Source: M55B165 sp964423265
GTDB taxonomy: Bacteria; Actinomycetota; Humimicrobiia; Humimicrobiales; Humimicrobiaceae
Direction of reading: 5' to 3'
NCBI GenBank assembly: GCA_964423265.1
Contig: CAYREF010000056.1
Coordinates: forward strand, 1-9,612
DNA length: 9,612 bases
In this document: positions 1 to 7,437 of the stretch, piece after piece
How the letters are laid out: each line of letters starts with the position of its first letter
Position numbering within the stretch: the first letter of the stretch is position 1
The notes under the pieces: model-generated
The model's database searches: none
Seen by the model: only the letters and a program-made list of their open reading frames with translations
What the model was told of the DNA's origin: nothing
Made by a program: the position numbers and the translations under genes

Positions 1-536
1 GTGTTTTTAATCCATCTTGTTTTTCTATTTTCCCTTTAATAACATAGATTACAAACCCCTTAGCCGCCTTTGCACTATTTAAAGCTTCCTCCATATCTTC
101 TATTGCCCATAATATTTTCATTGGATATCTGGGTTAAGCATCATATGCTGTAAGACCTAAACATTGGTCTGCTATATTCTCAAAAGCACTTAAATATTCC
201 AGGTAAAGCTTGCATAATTAATCTAATCCCTATTGGAAGTAGATCCATACCTGTAAGATACTGTTGTACTTAAATCCATATCAACAAGTCTTTGCCATTT
301 CTGGGCTTCTTCTATATTAACATATAGCAAGACCCCGTCCTGTTCAATTTAATGCTCTATTGCCTTAGGCAATTTAGGCTGATTGAATTTCTTTTCTTTA
401 CTAGCCACAATATCCACAGGCATTGTTTTCTTATCCCGGATTGTCTTACGGATTTATCAAAAAGCAATCTTTAATCCTGATTTTCAGATATAACTGCCTG
501 GATATAAAGGTGTGGATCAATATTAGCTTTACCTTC
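1..536 (-). pseudogene. Decayed, unrecognised protein-coding remnant, runs off the window edge
   Basis: No intact gene lies here. Protein-like stretches can be read on the minus strand in consecutive pieces. The first runs from 536 and contains NIDPHLYIQAV, with a TAA at 471-473. The second, in another frame, runs 423-226 and contains MPVDIVASKEKKF and GVLLYVNIEEAQKWQ, with a TAA at 349-351 and a TAG at 223-225. The third, in a third frame, runs about 211 to the edge and contains YLEYLSAFENIADQ and KILWAIEDMEEALN, with a TAA at 134-136. Four stops and two frame changes in about 530 bases, with plausible protein text throughout, point to one gene in decay. I do not recognise the family. The stops are TAA or TAG only, so a TGA-reassigned code would not rescue it. 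A very error-prone assembly end is the alternative explanation. Confidence 0.5.
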
Positions 537-537
537 T

Positions 538-577
538 ATATAAATCTGAATAAAAATATTTTTATTCAGATTTATAT
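538..577. repeat. Perfect 40-bp palindrome, possible terminator
   Basis: Positions 538-557 are the exact reverse complement of 558-577: two 20-base arms with no spacer. The left arm is ATATAAATCTGAATAAAAAT. The symmetry ends at 537/578. Its last base is also the first plus-strand base of the lipoprotein stop codon (577-579), so it begins at the very end of that gene. The position fits a transcription terminator, possibly bidirectional. However, the stem has few G-C pairs and no separate T-run follows it, so it is not a textbook intrinsic terminator. It could also be the end of a small mobile element or a protein-binding site. Confidence 0.75.
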
Positions 578-2967
578 CACTCCTTGATACTGTAGGTCAG
601 TTGCTGTTCAACATCAGGAGTTTCATCACCTTCCCAGCTATAACTAAACCCATCATAGTAATAGCTGGACCAATCCATGGTTGTATTTTTATGCAGGAAG
701 CCGGAGCCCCGCTGGGTTATAAGATTCATATTCATATCCCTGGCCATGAACCTATTCTCAATGGTTATATCTACCGGTATCCAGCCAAATTCCGGAAACT
801 TTATTTCCACCCAGGCATGACCCATGCTTAACTGGCCACCTTCTAACATCAGGGTATAAATGGGAATTCCGCTGGCAACTCTGGAGGGAATCCCGGATGC
901 CCTCAACAAAGCTGTATAGAGAATCGCATAGTCAGCGCATACCCCTTCCCCTCTATCCAGGATTTCTGAAGCATAAAGGAGGGGATAATTTCTGTCTTCT
1001 GCCCTCTGGTAGTCATAATTTAGATGGTTTATTACAAAGTAGTAAAGCTTTTCCATTATAACTGCCGGCCTTTTCTCATCCCCTACAACCTCTTTGGCTG
1101 TCTCCCGTATCTGGGGGTGGTCTGAATCAATGTAGAGGTCATCCATGGTATATAGCACTAAATCATCATCTTCTTCTGGGTATTTTAAACTTCTGTAATC
1201 CATGTCCAGAAAATCAAACTGAAGCATGTCCACATTACAAACTATTCTTGCGGTTAACTCCTCTCCCGGTTTAAGTTCTTCCCCTTCAAAATCAAAATTG
1301 AGAATCTTATTCCAGCTCTGGTCATATACTACATCGGTGTTACTAATGCTTGGATTCACTTCTTTTACAATCTGGAAAGGCTTATAGGTCTGCGGGATGC
1401 TGGCAAAGCATTCCAGATCTTTCAGAATACCCGGCCCATTATTTTTTATCCTATATTCTATTTCTATCTTAAAATTCTTCTTATCCACAGGTACTATGCA
1501 GGACTGGGTTTCCCTAACCTTTACAGTTTTTACAGCACGGTCAGAGTGTTGGCCGTCAGATACTTCCAGGCTTACCTCATATTCTCCCGGAAGGTTAAAC
1601 ACATATGAAATCTCCCTGCCCTCAAGGGTTTGGGTTTCAATTTCCCAATAAAAATCCAGCTCTTCCCCTTCCGGGTCATAAGAAGATGCAGCAGAAAAAT
1701 AAACGGGAACCCCTACCGGATAGCTGTATTCGCCAATATTATCTCCAAAAACTTCAAAAATTGCTTTTGGGGTTAATTTAACTGTATCAGCACCGGATTG
1801 GCCGCCAGACAATAATATTATGGCCAACCCTGAAAACCCATCCGCCAAATATCCAAAATTGTCCTCCAGGGTTATATCATAAGATGTCCCTCCAGTGTAA
1901 AGGCTATCAGCAATAACCGGATTATCCTTCTCGGTTATATCAACTGCAAATACCCCACCTTCTAAATCAGATACAAAAACAAAGTTGCCCATCATATCCA
2001 GCTCCCATCCCTGGCCTGGAATTTCACATTTGCCCATAAGTTTCGGGCTGTTTTTGTCAGATATGTCTACTACCTGCAAGTAGCTTTTCAGGCTGCTGCT
2101 GGCATTTTCATCCCCTTTAGTATTATTTGAAACATAGGCAAAATTTCCCTCCACATAAATGCCAGCAGTCCCCTCTGGCAACTGGCAGTCTCCAACCTTT
2201 TTGGGGTTATTCTTATCCTCAATATCAATAACTAGAAGCCGGCTTTCTGTTTCCTCTTCTTCCTGGTAAATGCTGGTGTTTACATAAGCATATTTCCCGC
2301 TTACCCACACACTCCAGGGCATTCCTTCTATGCCTAATTTTGATATTAACCTAGGCTTATCCTTATTTTCTATATCTACTATTTCAAGCTGGCTTATCTG
2401 CTCTCCGTCAACCATCTCGGTAGTATTAAGGTATGCATAATTGCTATCAACAAACAGCACTTGGACTGATTTTCTGGTGTTTTTACCGCTAATATAATTG
2501 CTGATGACTTGGGGTTTTTCCTCATCTAAAATACTTATGATTTTAAATCCACATTCTGAGTATACTTCTTCTGCATCTTTTTGCCAGCTGGTATAAGAGA
2601 TATAAGCATAGCTGCCTTTGGCAATTACAATATTTGCCGAGTCAATATTTCTAACCTTGCTGACAATCCTAGGGTTTTCCTTACTGGAGATATCTATAAC
2701 ATATAACTGGCCCAGGTCATCAGTAACATAAGCATAACTGCCTTCAACATCCACATCTATTGCCTGTCCGGGAATGGTTATTTCACTAACCCTGGATATA
2801 GCTAGTTTCCCACTAAATTCTTGGGGATAGTCTACGGTTTCATTCTCCGCTGGAACCTGGGGCTGTTTTTCCAGCTTGCTTGTTTCTGTCAACTGCCCCC
2901 CGGAACAGGAAGCTATTGTAATGGCAGTTATAGCAGTGATTAATATTATACTAATTTTTTTAAACAT
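577..2967 (-). CDS. LVIVD-repeat / PKD / transglutaminase-like lipoprotein
   Basis: A 796-residue predicted surface or periplasmic lipoprotein. Residues 1-20 are a hydrophobic signal peptide ending in a lipobox (IASC), giving lipidated Cys21. Residues 60-390 carry about six LVIVD-type repeats, e.g. LYVIDISSKENPRIVS (89-104), LEIVDIENKDKPRLIS (194-209), LLVIDIEDKNNPKKVG (244-259) and LQVVDISDKNSPKLMG (298-313), which in this family form beta-propeller-like folds. Residues 399-485 are a PKD (Ig-like) domain with SYDPEGEELDFYWE. Residues 490-585 look like another beta domain. The C-terminus is transglutaminase-like, with GEGVCADYA (Cys677), GHAWVE (His717) and PVDIT (Asp733), so the Cys-His-Asp triad is intact. 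Such domains can be proteases, peptide cross-linkers or amidases; the substrate is unknown. The ATG is 6 bases after the trpA stop with only a weak SD sequence (AAAGAG or ACAGG), so it may be co-transcribed with trp, but nothing in it suggests a role in tryptophan synthesis. Confidence 0.88.
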   Translation of the reverse strand: MFKKISIILITAITAITIASCSGGQLTETSKLEKQPQVPAENETVDYPQEFSGKLAISRVSEITIPGQAIDVDVEGSYAYVTDDLGQLYVIDISSKENPRIVSKVRNIDSANIVIAKGSYAYISYTSWQKDAEEVYSECGFKIISILDEEKPQVISNYISGKNTRKSVQVLFVDSNYAYLNTTEMVDGEQISQLEIVDIENKDKPRLISKLGIEGMPWSVWVSGKYAYVNTSIYQEEEETESRLLVIDIEDKNNPKKVGDCQLPEGTAGIYVEGNFAYVSNNTKGDENASSSLKSYLQVVDISDKNSPKLMGKCEIPGQGWELDMMGNFVFVSDLEGGVFAVDITEKDNPVIADSLYTGGTSYDITLEDNFGYLADGFSGLAIILLSGGQSGADTVKLTPKAIFEVFGDNIGEYSYPVGVPVYFSAASSYDPEGEELDFYWEIETQTLEGREISYVFNLPGEYEVSLEVSDGQHSDRAVKTVKVRETQSCIVPVDKKNFKIEIEYRIKNNGPGILKDLECFASIPQTYKPFQIVKEVNPSISNTDVVYDQSWNKILNFDFEGEELKPGEELTARIVCNVDMLQFDFLDMDYRSLKYPEEDDDLVLYTMDDLYIDSDHPQIRETAKEVVGDEKRPAVIMEKLYYFVINHLNYDYQRAEDRNYPLLYASEILDRGEGVCADYAILYTALLRASGIPSRVASGIPIYTLMLEGGQLSMGHAWVEIKFPEFGWIPVDITIENRFMARDMNMNLITQRGSGFLHKNTTMDWSSYYYDGFSYSWEGDETPDVEQQLTYSIKE

Positions 2968-2973
2968 ACCTGT

Positions 2974-3771
2974 TTAACTCTTTAATATTTTTCCTATTTC
3001 TCCGGTAAAGCTTTCTATTTCCCCCAGAGCTTTTCCAAAATCCTTATTCTCTATTACCGTTGATAATATTTTACTTCCAATTATAATGCCATCACAATAA
3101 TCTTTTATCTCTGCTATTTGCTTCTTGTTGGACAAGCCAAAACCCAATGCCAGAGGCAACTTAGTTATTTCCCTCAAACTGGTTAAAAAACCCTTAACCT
3201 CTTCTCTCAAGTCAGGCCTTATTCCTGTAATTCCCTTAACAGAAACGCAGTACAGAAATCCCCTGCCAATTTCTGCAATTTTTTTAAGCCTGTTGTTGCT
3301 GGAAGTAAGGGATGCCAGCATGATATTGTCAATTTTGGACCTTTTAAAATAATGGTTAAAACTCCAGTATTCTTCTAATGGCAAATCAGGAATTATTAAT
3401 CCGTCAACATTCTCTCTCTTGCATTTCTTAAGGAAGTCCTCTATGCCATAGTTGTATACAGGATTAAAATAAGTCATTACTGCTATAGGAATCCCGTGTT
3501 TTTTTCTGATTTCTTTTACCGAGCTAAACAAAATATCAGCATTTACCCCATTTTCTAAAGCCACCCTGGATGTTTCCTGTATTACCGGCCCATCTGCCAA
3601 TGGATCAGAAAAAGGCAACCCTATTTCAATAATATCTGCCCCTGTTTCTGCCAGAAGGCTAAATAATTGAAGGAATTTATCCATATCTGGATAGCCGCAG
3701 GTTATAAAAGGGATAAATGCTTTTCTACCGCCCAGCTTTTTAAATGTCAAGCCAATCTTACTGCCTTCCAA
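2974..3771 (-). CDS. trpA: Tryptophan synthase alpha subunit
   Basis: A 265-residue TIM-barrel enzyme that cleaves indole-3-glycerol phosphate into indole and glyceraldehyde 3-phosphate and passes indole to TrpB. Both catalytic acids are present: Glu49 in IIEIGLPFSDP and Asp60 in LADGPVIQ, at the same numbers as in the E. coli enzyme. Other family motifs are FITCGYPD (22-29), IIPDLPLEE, the VKGITG loop, LALGFGLS and the phosphate-binding DGIIIGSKIL. Length is normal for the family. The start is TTG at 3771, preceded by AAGGAAGG and seven A, which is good spacing. The next in-frame ATG is far too deep in the fold. The start overlaps the end of the TrpF-TrpB gene by 14 bases, which suggests translational coupling of the alpha and beta subunits that must assemble together. 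Confidence 0.96.
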   Translation of the reverse strand: MEGSKIGLTFKKLGGRKAFIPFITCGYPDMDKFLQLFSLLAETGADIIEIGLPFSDPLADGPVIQETSRVALENGVNADILFSSVKEIRKKHGIPIAVMTYFNPVYNYGIEDFLKKCKRENVDGLIIPDLPLEEYWSFNHYFKRSKIDNIMLASLTSSNNRLKKIAEIGRGFLYCVSVKGITGIRPDLREEVKGFLTSLREITKLPLALGFGLSNKKQIAEIKDYCDGIIIGSKILSTVIENKDFGKALGEIESFTGEIGKILKS

Positions 3772-5620
3772 TTTTTTTCCTTCCTTTATTTACTTCTTTA
3801 TATACACTGTCTATGTCTTTGTCTCCCCTTCCGGACAGGTTGATAATAATAACTTTATCCTTCTCCAGCCTTCCAGCAATCTTAGCTACATATGCCAGTG
3901 CATGGCTGCTTTCCAGGGCAGGAATTATGCCCTCTTTTTCTGAGAGCAACTTAAAAGCTTCAAGCGCTTCCTTATCCGATACGTTTACATAGCTTACTTT
4001 ATCTGAATCCGCAAGATGGGCATGCTCCGGTCCCACTCCAGGGTAATCCAGTCCTGCAGAAATAGAATAGGCTTCCCTTATCTGGCCAAACCTGTCCTGT
4101 AAAACATAGCTTAAAGATCCGTGAAAAACACCTTCTTTAGCTCCCGAAATCGAAGCCCCATGTTTTTTAGTATTTATACCTTTCCCTCCGGCTTCAACGC
4201 CCACCATATTTATTCTGCTATTGCCTATAAAGGGATAGAACATGCCTATTGAATTGCTTCCTCCTCCTACACAGGCAACCAGGTAGTCGGGATTTATGCC
4301 TTCTTTTTTAACCTGTTTTTTAAGCTCTTTTCCTATTACAGTCTGGAAATCCCTTACCATAGTAGGATAAGGGTGGGGGCCTACCACAGATCCGAGAACA
4401 TAATAAGTATCATCGATATTAGAGACCCAATACCTTAAGGCTTCATTGCAAGCATCTTTTAAGGTCATGCTGCCCGAGGTTACTTCCACTACTTCTGAGC
4501 CCAGAAGCTGCATCCTCCTTACATTGGGCTTCTGCCTTTTTATATCAATTTTGCCCATAAAAATTTTACAGTCAAATCCCATAAGCGCCGCACAGGCAGC
4601 AGTTGATACCCCATGCTGACCAGCACCAGTTTCAGCAATTATTTTCTTCTTGTCCATTTTTTTAGCCAGCAGCACCTGCCCAAGGGTATTATTTATCTTG
4701 TGGGCTCCCAGATGGCATAGGTCTTCCCTCTTAAGGTAGATTTTTGCACCTCCTATGAAGTCAGTTAAGTTTTCTGCAAAATATAAGGGGGTTGGCCGTC
4801 CCGCATAATTTTTTAGCAATTCTTTTAACTCTTTTTTAAAACTTTTATCCTGTTTAAATTTATAATAGTTTTTTTCTAGCTGCTTTAAAGCATCCACCAA
4901 TATCTCGGGGACAAACATCCCCCCGTATTTTCCGAAATAACCTTTTTTATTTTTCACCATCTCCGTTTGCCTTTCTACAGTTCTTGCCTTACTTATGAAC
5001 TCCCTAACTGTTACTATATCTTTTTTGCCAGGGCTACTTTCAAGCTTTGATGAAGCATCAACACCAAACGGCTGCAATTTTATAATTGCCTCGGAAATAT
5101 TTTCTGGGCCAAGTCCTCCTGCCAGAATAACCGGCAGGTAACCCATGCAATCCTTTGCAAGTTCCCAGTTAAACCTTATCCCTGAACCACCATAGCCTTG
5201 CCCGGGACAGCTATCAAGCAAAATATAGTCTGCTGTTTTCCTGAAATATTTTATTTGACTTGATATATCCTGGTTTGTTCCAACCCTCATAGATTTAATT
5301 ATTTTTTTGCCAGTATCTTTCCTTACTTCCTGTAGGTACTCCAGATCTTCATCCCCCGAAAACTGCAGATAATCCAACCCCAGCTTGAGGCTGGCCTTCT
5401 TTATAAAATCAAGATCATCGTTTACAAATACTCCTACCATTCCGGGAGAGTTTCCCCTGTATTTATTTCTGATACTATTGATTACGTCCCCAGCTTTGTC
5501 AAGGCTTATATATCTTTTACTTTTTGGATAAAATACAAAACCTAAAGCATCAGGATGAAAGTCTGAAATAGCCAAAGCATCTTCTCTTTTAGTAATTCCA
5601 CATACTTTAATCCATACCAC
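3758..5620 (-). CDS. trpFB: Phosphoribosylanthranilate isomerase - tryptophan synthase beta fusion (TrpF-TrpB)
   Basis: A 620-residue fusion of two pathway enzymes. Residues 1 to about 212 are TrpF: the catalytic Cys7 in IKVCGITKREDA, the GFVFYPKSKR loop, the catalytic Asp136 in LLDSCPGQGYGGSG, and the phosphate-binding VILAGGLGPENI and GVDASSKLESSPGKKD. Residues about 225-615 are TrpB: KYGGMFVPE, the PLP lysine Lys308 in GAHKINNTLGQ, the catalytic Glu330 in AETGAGQHGVSTA, the PLP-phosphate loop GGGSN (452-456), GLDYPGVGPEHA and Ser596 in LSGRGD. The TrpB half looks like the main TrpB1 type. Both halves look full-length and active. The start is GTG, directly after the trpC stop codon (TAG then GTG), with AAGGAAGG 10 bases upstream. 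The linker (about 212-225) encodes Met221 behind GAAAGG and GGAG sequences, so TrpB alone might also be made. It overlaps trpA by 14 bases. Confidence 0.95.
   Translation of the reverse strand: MVWIKVCGITKREDALAISDFHPDALGFVFYPKSKRYISLDKAGDVINSIRNKYRGNSPGMVGVFVNDDLDFIKKASLKLGLDYLQFSGDEDLEYLQEVRKDTGKKIIKSMRVGTNQDISSQIKYFRKTADYILLDSCPGQGYGGSGIRFNWELAKDCMGYLPVILAGGLGPENISEAIIKLQPFGVDASSKLESSPGKKDIVTVREFISKARTVERQTEMVKNKKGYFGKYGGMFVPEILVDALKQLEKNYYKFKQDKSFKKELKELLKNYAGRPTPLYFAENLTDFIGGAKIYLKREDLCHLGAHKINNTLGQVLLAKKMDKKKIIAETGAGQHGVSTAACAALMGFDCKIFMGKIDIKRQKPNVRRMQLLGSEVVEVTSGSMTLKDACNEALRYWVSNIDDTYYVLGSVVGPHPYPTMVRDFQTVIGKELKKQVKKEGINPDYLVACVGGGSNSIGMFYPFIGNSRINMVGVEAGGKGINTKKHGASISGAKEGVFHGSLSYVLQDRFGQIREAYSISAGLDYPGVGPEHAHLADSDKVSYVNVSDKEALEAFKLLSEKEGIIPALESSHALAYVAKIAGRLEKDKVIIINLSGRGDKDIDSVYKEVNKGRKKIGRQ
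4958..4975 (-). promoter_or_regulatory. Possible internal ribosome-binding site at the TrpF-TrpB junction
   Basis: Inside the fusion gene the minus strand reads GAAAGG (4975-4970), then GGAG (4964-4961) directly before ATG (4960-4958, codon 221). GAAAGG is 9 bases from the ATG, a workable distance. Codon 221 begins MVKNKKGYFGKYGG, which resembles the usual start of a free-standing TrpB. This looks like the old trpB start, kept in frame when the genes fused, and might still allow separate TrpB translation. The purine-rich match could be chance in AT-rich DNA. Confidence 0.35.
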
Positions 5621-6427
5621 CTATATCAATCCTTCCTTGTCCAAGGCCAGTTCCAGATATGACAGGGTGGTTATTACACTTTTAGCCCTCATAAAATAAG
5701 TACCTATAAGGAAATTGCAAATTCCCTGGCGCTGCATCTCTAAAATATGTTTTGTATGCTCAATTCCACTTTCACAAATAATGTTTACATCCTGCAGTTT
5801 GCTGTTTGCAACTTTATCTATTATATTTACTGTATTGCCTTTCTCGATTTGGAGATCTTTTAAATTCCTGTTATTTATGCCAATTATATCTGCTCCCATA
5901 TCTAAAGCTTTTTGAAATTCATCCAAATTATGGGCCTCAACCATAACATCCAAGTTAAGTTCTTTTGCCAGGTTATATAAAGCTTTTAATTTTTTCTTGC
6001 TCATCAGCGAAGCTATCAGAAGGATACAGTCAGCCCCGTGGTTTACGCTTTCATAAACTTGTTCCGGATAAATAATAAAGTCTTTCCTTAAAATTGGAAT
6101 ATCGGTGACTTCTTTTACCTTCTTTATATTATCAATGCTCCCCTTAAAATACAGGGGTTCGGTAAGCACAGAAATGCCTTTAATAAAACACTGGAACTTA
6201 TTATAGGCTGAAGCTATTTTTCTAACCTCAAAATGGTTTAAAACTCCCTTAGAGGGAGAAGCATTCTTTATTTCTGCAATAATATTTATTTTCCCTTTTT
6301 CAAAATTTTTTAAAAAATTAGAATTACTGGGTTTTACTCTCCTGCATTTTAAGTTAGGGCGTTGTTTTTTCTTGCTTATTAATATGTTTTTTAAATATTC
6401 CAAAATCTCCCTTTCACCTGTTAACAT
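5621..6427 (-). CDS. trpC: Indole-3-glycerol-phosphate synthase
   Basis: A 268-residue TIM-barrel enzyme that closes the indole ring, turning carboxyphenylamino-deoxyribulose phosphate into indole-3-glycerol phosphate with loss of CO2 and water. Expected residues are visible: Glu52 and Lys54 in IIAEIKNASPSKG, Lys115 in ILRKDF, Glu164 in VMVEAHNLDEF, Asn185 and Arg187 in IGINNRNLK, and Glu219-Ser220 in ICESGI. The last phosphate-binding stretch reads FLIGTYFMRA. The first motif has Asn where Arg or Lys-like residues are more usual (KNASPSKG). It is not fused to TrpF, unlike in E. coli. The ATG overlaps the trpD stop by 7 bases (ATGTTAA) and lacks a clear SD sequence, so translation is probably coupled to trpD. 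A TTG at 6403 behind AAAGGGAG is an alternative start that would remove 8 residues, though its spacing is short (3 bases). Confidence 0.95.
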   Translation of the reverse strand: MLTGEREILEYLKNILISKKKQRPNLKCRRVKPSNSNFLKNFEKGKINIIAEIKNASPSKGVLNHFEVRKIASAYNKFQCFIKGISVLTEPLYFKGSIDNIKKVKEVTDIPILRKDFIIYPEQVYESVNHGADCILLIASLMSKKKLKALYNLAKELNLDVMVEAHNLDEFQKALDMGADIIGINNRNLKDLQIEKGNTVNIIDKVANSKLQDVNIICESGIEHTKHILEMQRQGICNFLIGTYFMRAKSVITTLSYLELALDKEGLI

Positions 6428-7437
6428 TTATTGGTCATTTCTATTAATTTATTCAATTTTTCCAAAGCCATGCCGCTATCTATTGAATTTTCTGCCAATC
6501 CAATGGCCTGAGGGAAATCTTTAGCCCTTCCTCCTGCAATTATGGCTGCAGAGGCATTGAGTATGGAGGCTATCCTTTTTGCTCCCTTTTCTCTTCCTGA
6601 AAGGATCCCTAAAAGGATCTCCGCATTCTCTTTCGGGCTTCCCCCCGTAAGTTCTTTTAATGGAAATAGGCTTAATCCAAAATCCTTGGGATTTATGGTA
6701 TATTTTTTAACCTTGCCGGCATTAAGGTCAGATACCAGAGTGTCACCGGATACAGAGATTTCATCCAGGGTTTCAAGACCATAAACAACCAAAGCCCGGT
6801 TTATTCCCAATTCTTTTAAAGAATAGGTCATCTTGTCCATTAGCTTTCTATCAAAAACCCCCAGTACCCTACCGGTGGCCATAGCAGGGTTGGTAATGGG
6901 GCCAAGTATATTAAATATTGTCCTCATACCTAAATCTCTTCGTGCTTTAGCCACATTTTTCATTGCCTTATGCGCATCCCTGGCATAAATAAAGCCGATT
7001 CCCAGTTTTTCAATACAGTTTACCACATCACCCGCTTCAATACTTATTTTAACCCCCAATTCTTCTAATACGTCTGCACTACCGCTTAAACTTGAAACCC
7101 CGCGGTTTCCATGCTTGGCAATTACTATGCCGGCTCCGGCAGCAATAAATGCAGCAGTAGTGGAGATATTAAATGTATTCTTGCCGTCCCCCCCTGTGCC
7201 GCAAGTATCTACAATTACCTTATGGCTTAACTTGTATTTAGTTGCTGCCTCCAGCATAGCCTTAGAAAACCCGCTTATCTCTTCAATAGTTTCACCCTTC
7301 ATTTTCAGGGCGGTAAGAAAAGAGGCAATCTGGCAATCATTGGCTTTGCCGCTGATTATGTATTTCATGGCTTTATAGGATTCAAGCAAACTAAGATTTT
7401 TAAAGTCTAATAATTTATCTATTATTCCTGGTAACAT
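6421..7437 (-). CDS. trpD: Anthranilate phosphoribosyltransferase
   Basis: A 338-residue enzyme that joins anthranilate to phosphoribosyl pyrophosphate (PRPP). Family motifs in order are DTCGTGGDGKNTFNIST (the GTGGD PRPP-binding loop, near residues 80-84), AKHGNRGVSSLSGSADVLEE, HKAMKNVAKARRDLGMRTIF, NILGPITNP and LDEISVSGDT. Length is normal, and no glutamine amidotransferase domain is fused to it, unlike E. coli TrpD. The open frame extends 6 codons further to a TTG at 7455, but I chose the ATG at 7435-7437 because a near-perfect AGGAGG lies just 5 bases before it (7443-7448). The gene overlaps trpE by 23 bases, and its SD sequence is inside trpE, which fits translational coupling. Confidence 0.96.
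   Translation of the reverse strand: MLPGIIDKLLDFKNLSLLESYKAMKYIISGKANDCQIASFLTALKMKGETIEEISGFSKAMLEAATKYKLSHKVIVDTCGTGGDGKNTFNISTTAAFIAAGAGIVIAKHGNRGVSSLSGSADVLEELGVKISIEAGDVVNCIEKLGIGFIYARDAHKAMKNVAKARRDLGMRTIFNILGPITNPAMATGRVLGVFDRKLMDKMTYSLKELGINRALVVYGLETLDEISVSGDTLVSDLNAGKVKKYTINPKDFGLSLFPLKELTGGSPKENAEILLGILSGREKGAKRIASILNASAAIIAGGRAKDFPQAIGLAENSIDSGMALEKLNKLIEMTNKC

Noticed and set aside
1..536. Insertion-sequence transposase remnant
   Set aside because: Considered because of the decay and the adjacent palindrome, but the recoverable protein text shows no transposase motif I can recognise.
601..831. Plus-strand open frames across the window (e.g. 601-831, 7687-7998, 8142-8468)
   Set aside because: All lie opposite well-supported minus-strand genes, with no SD sequence or recognisable protein features.
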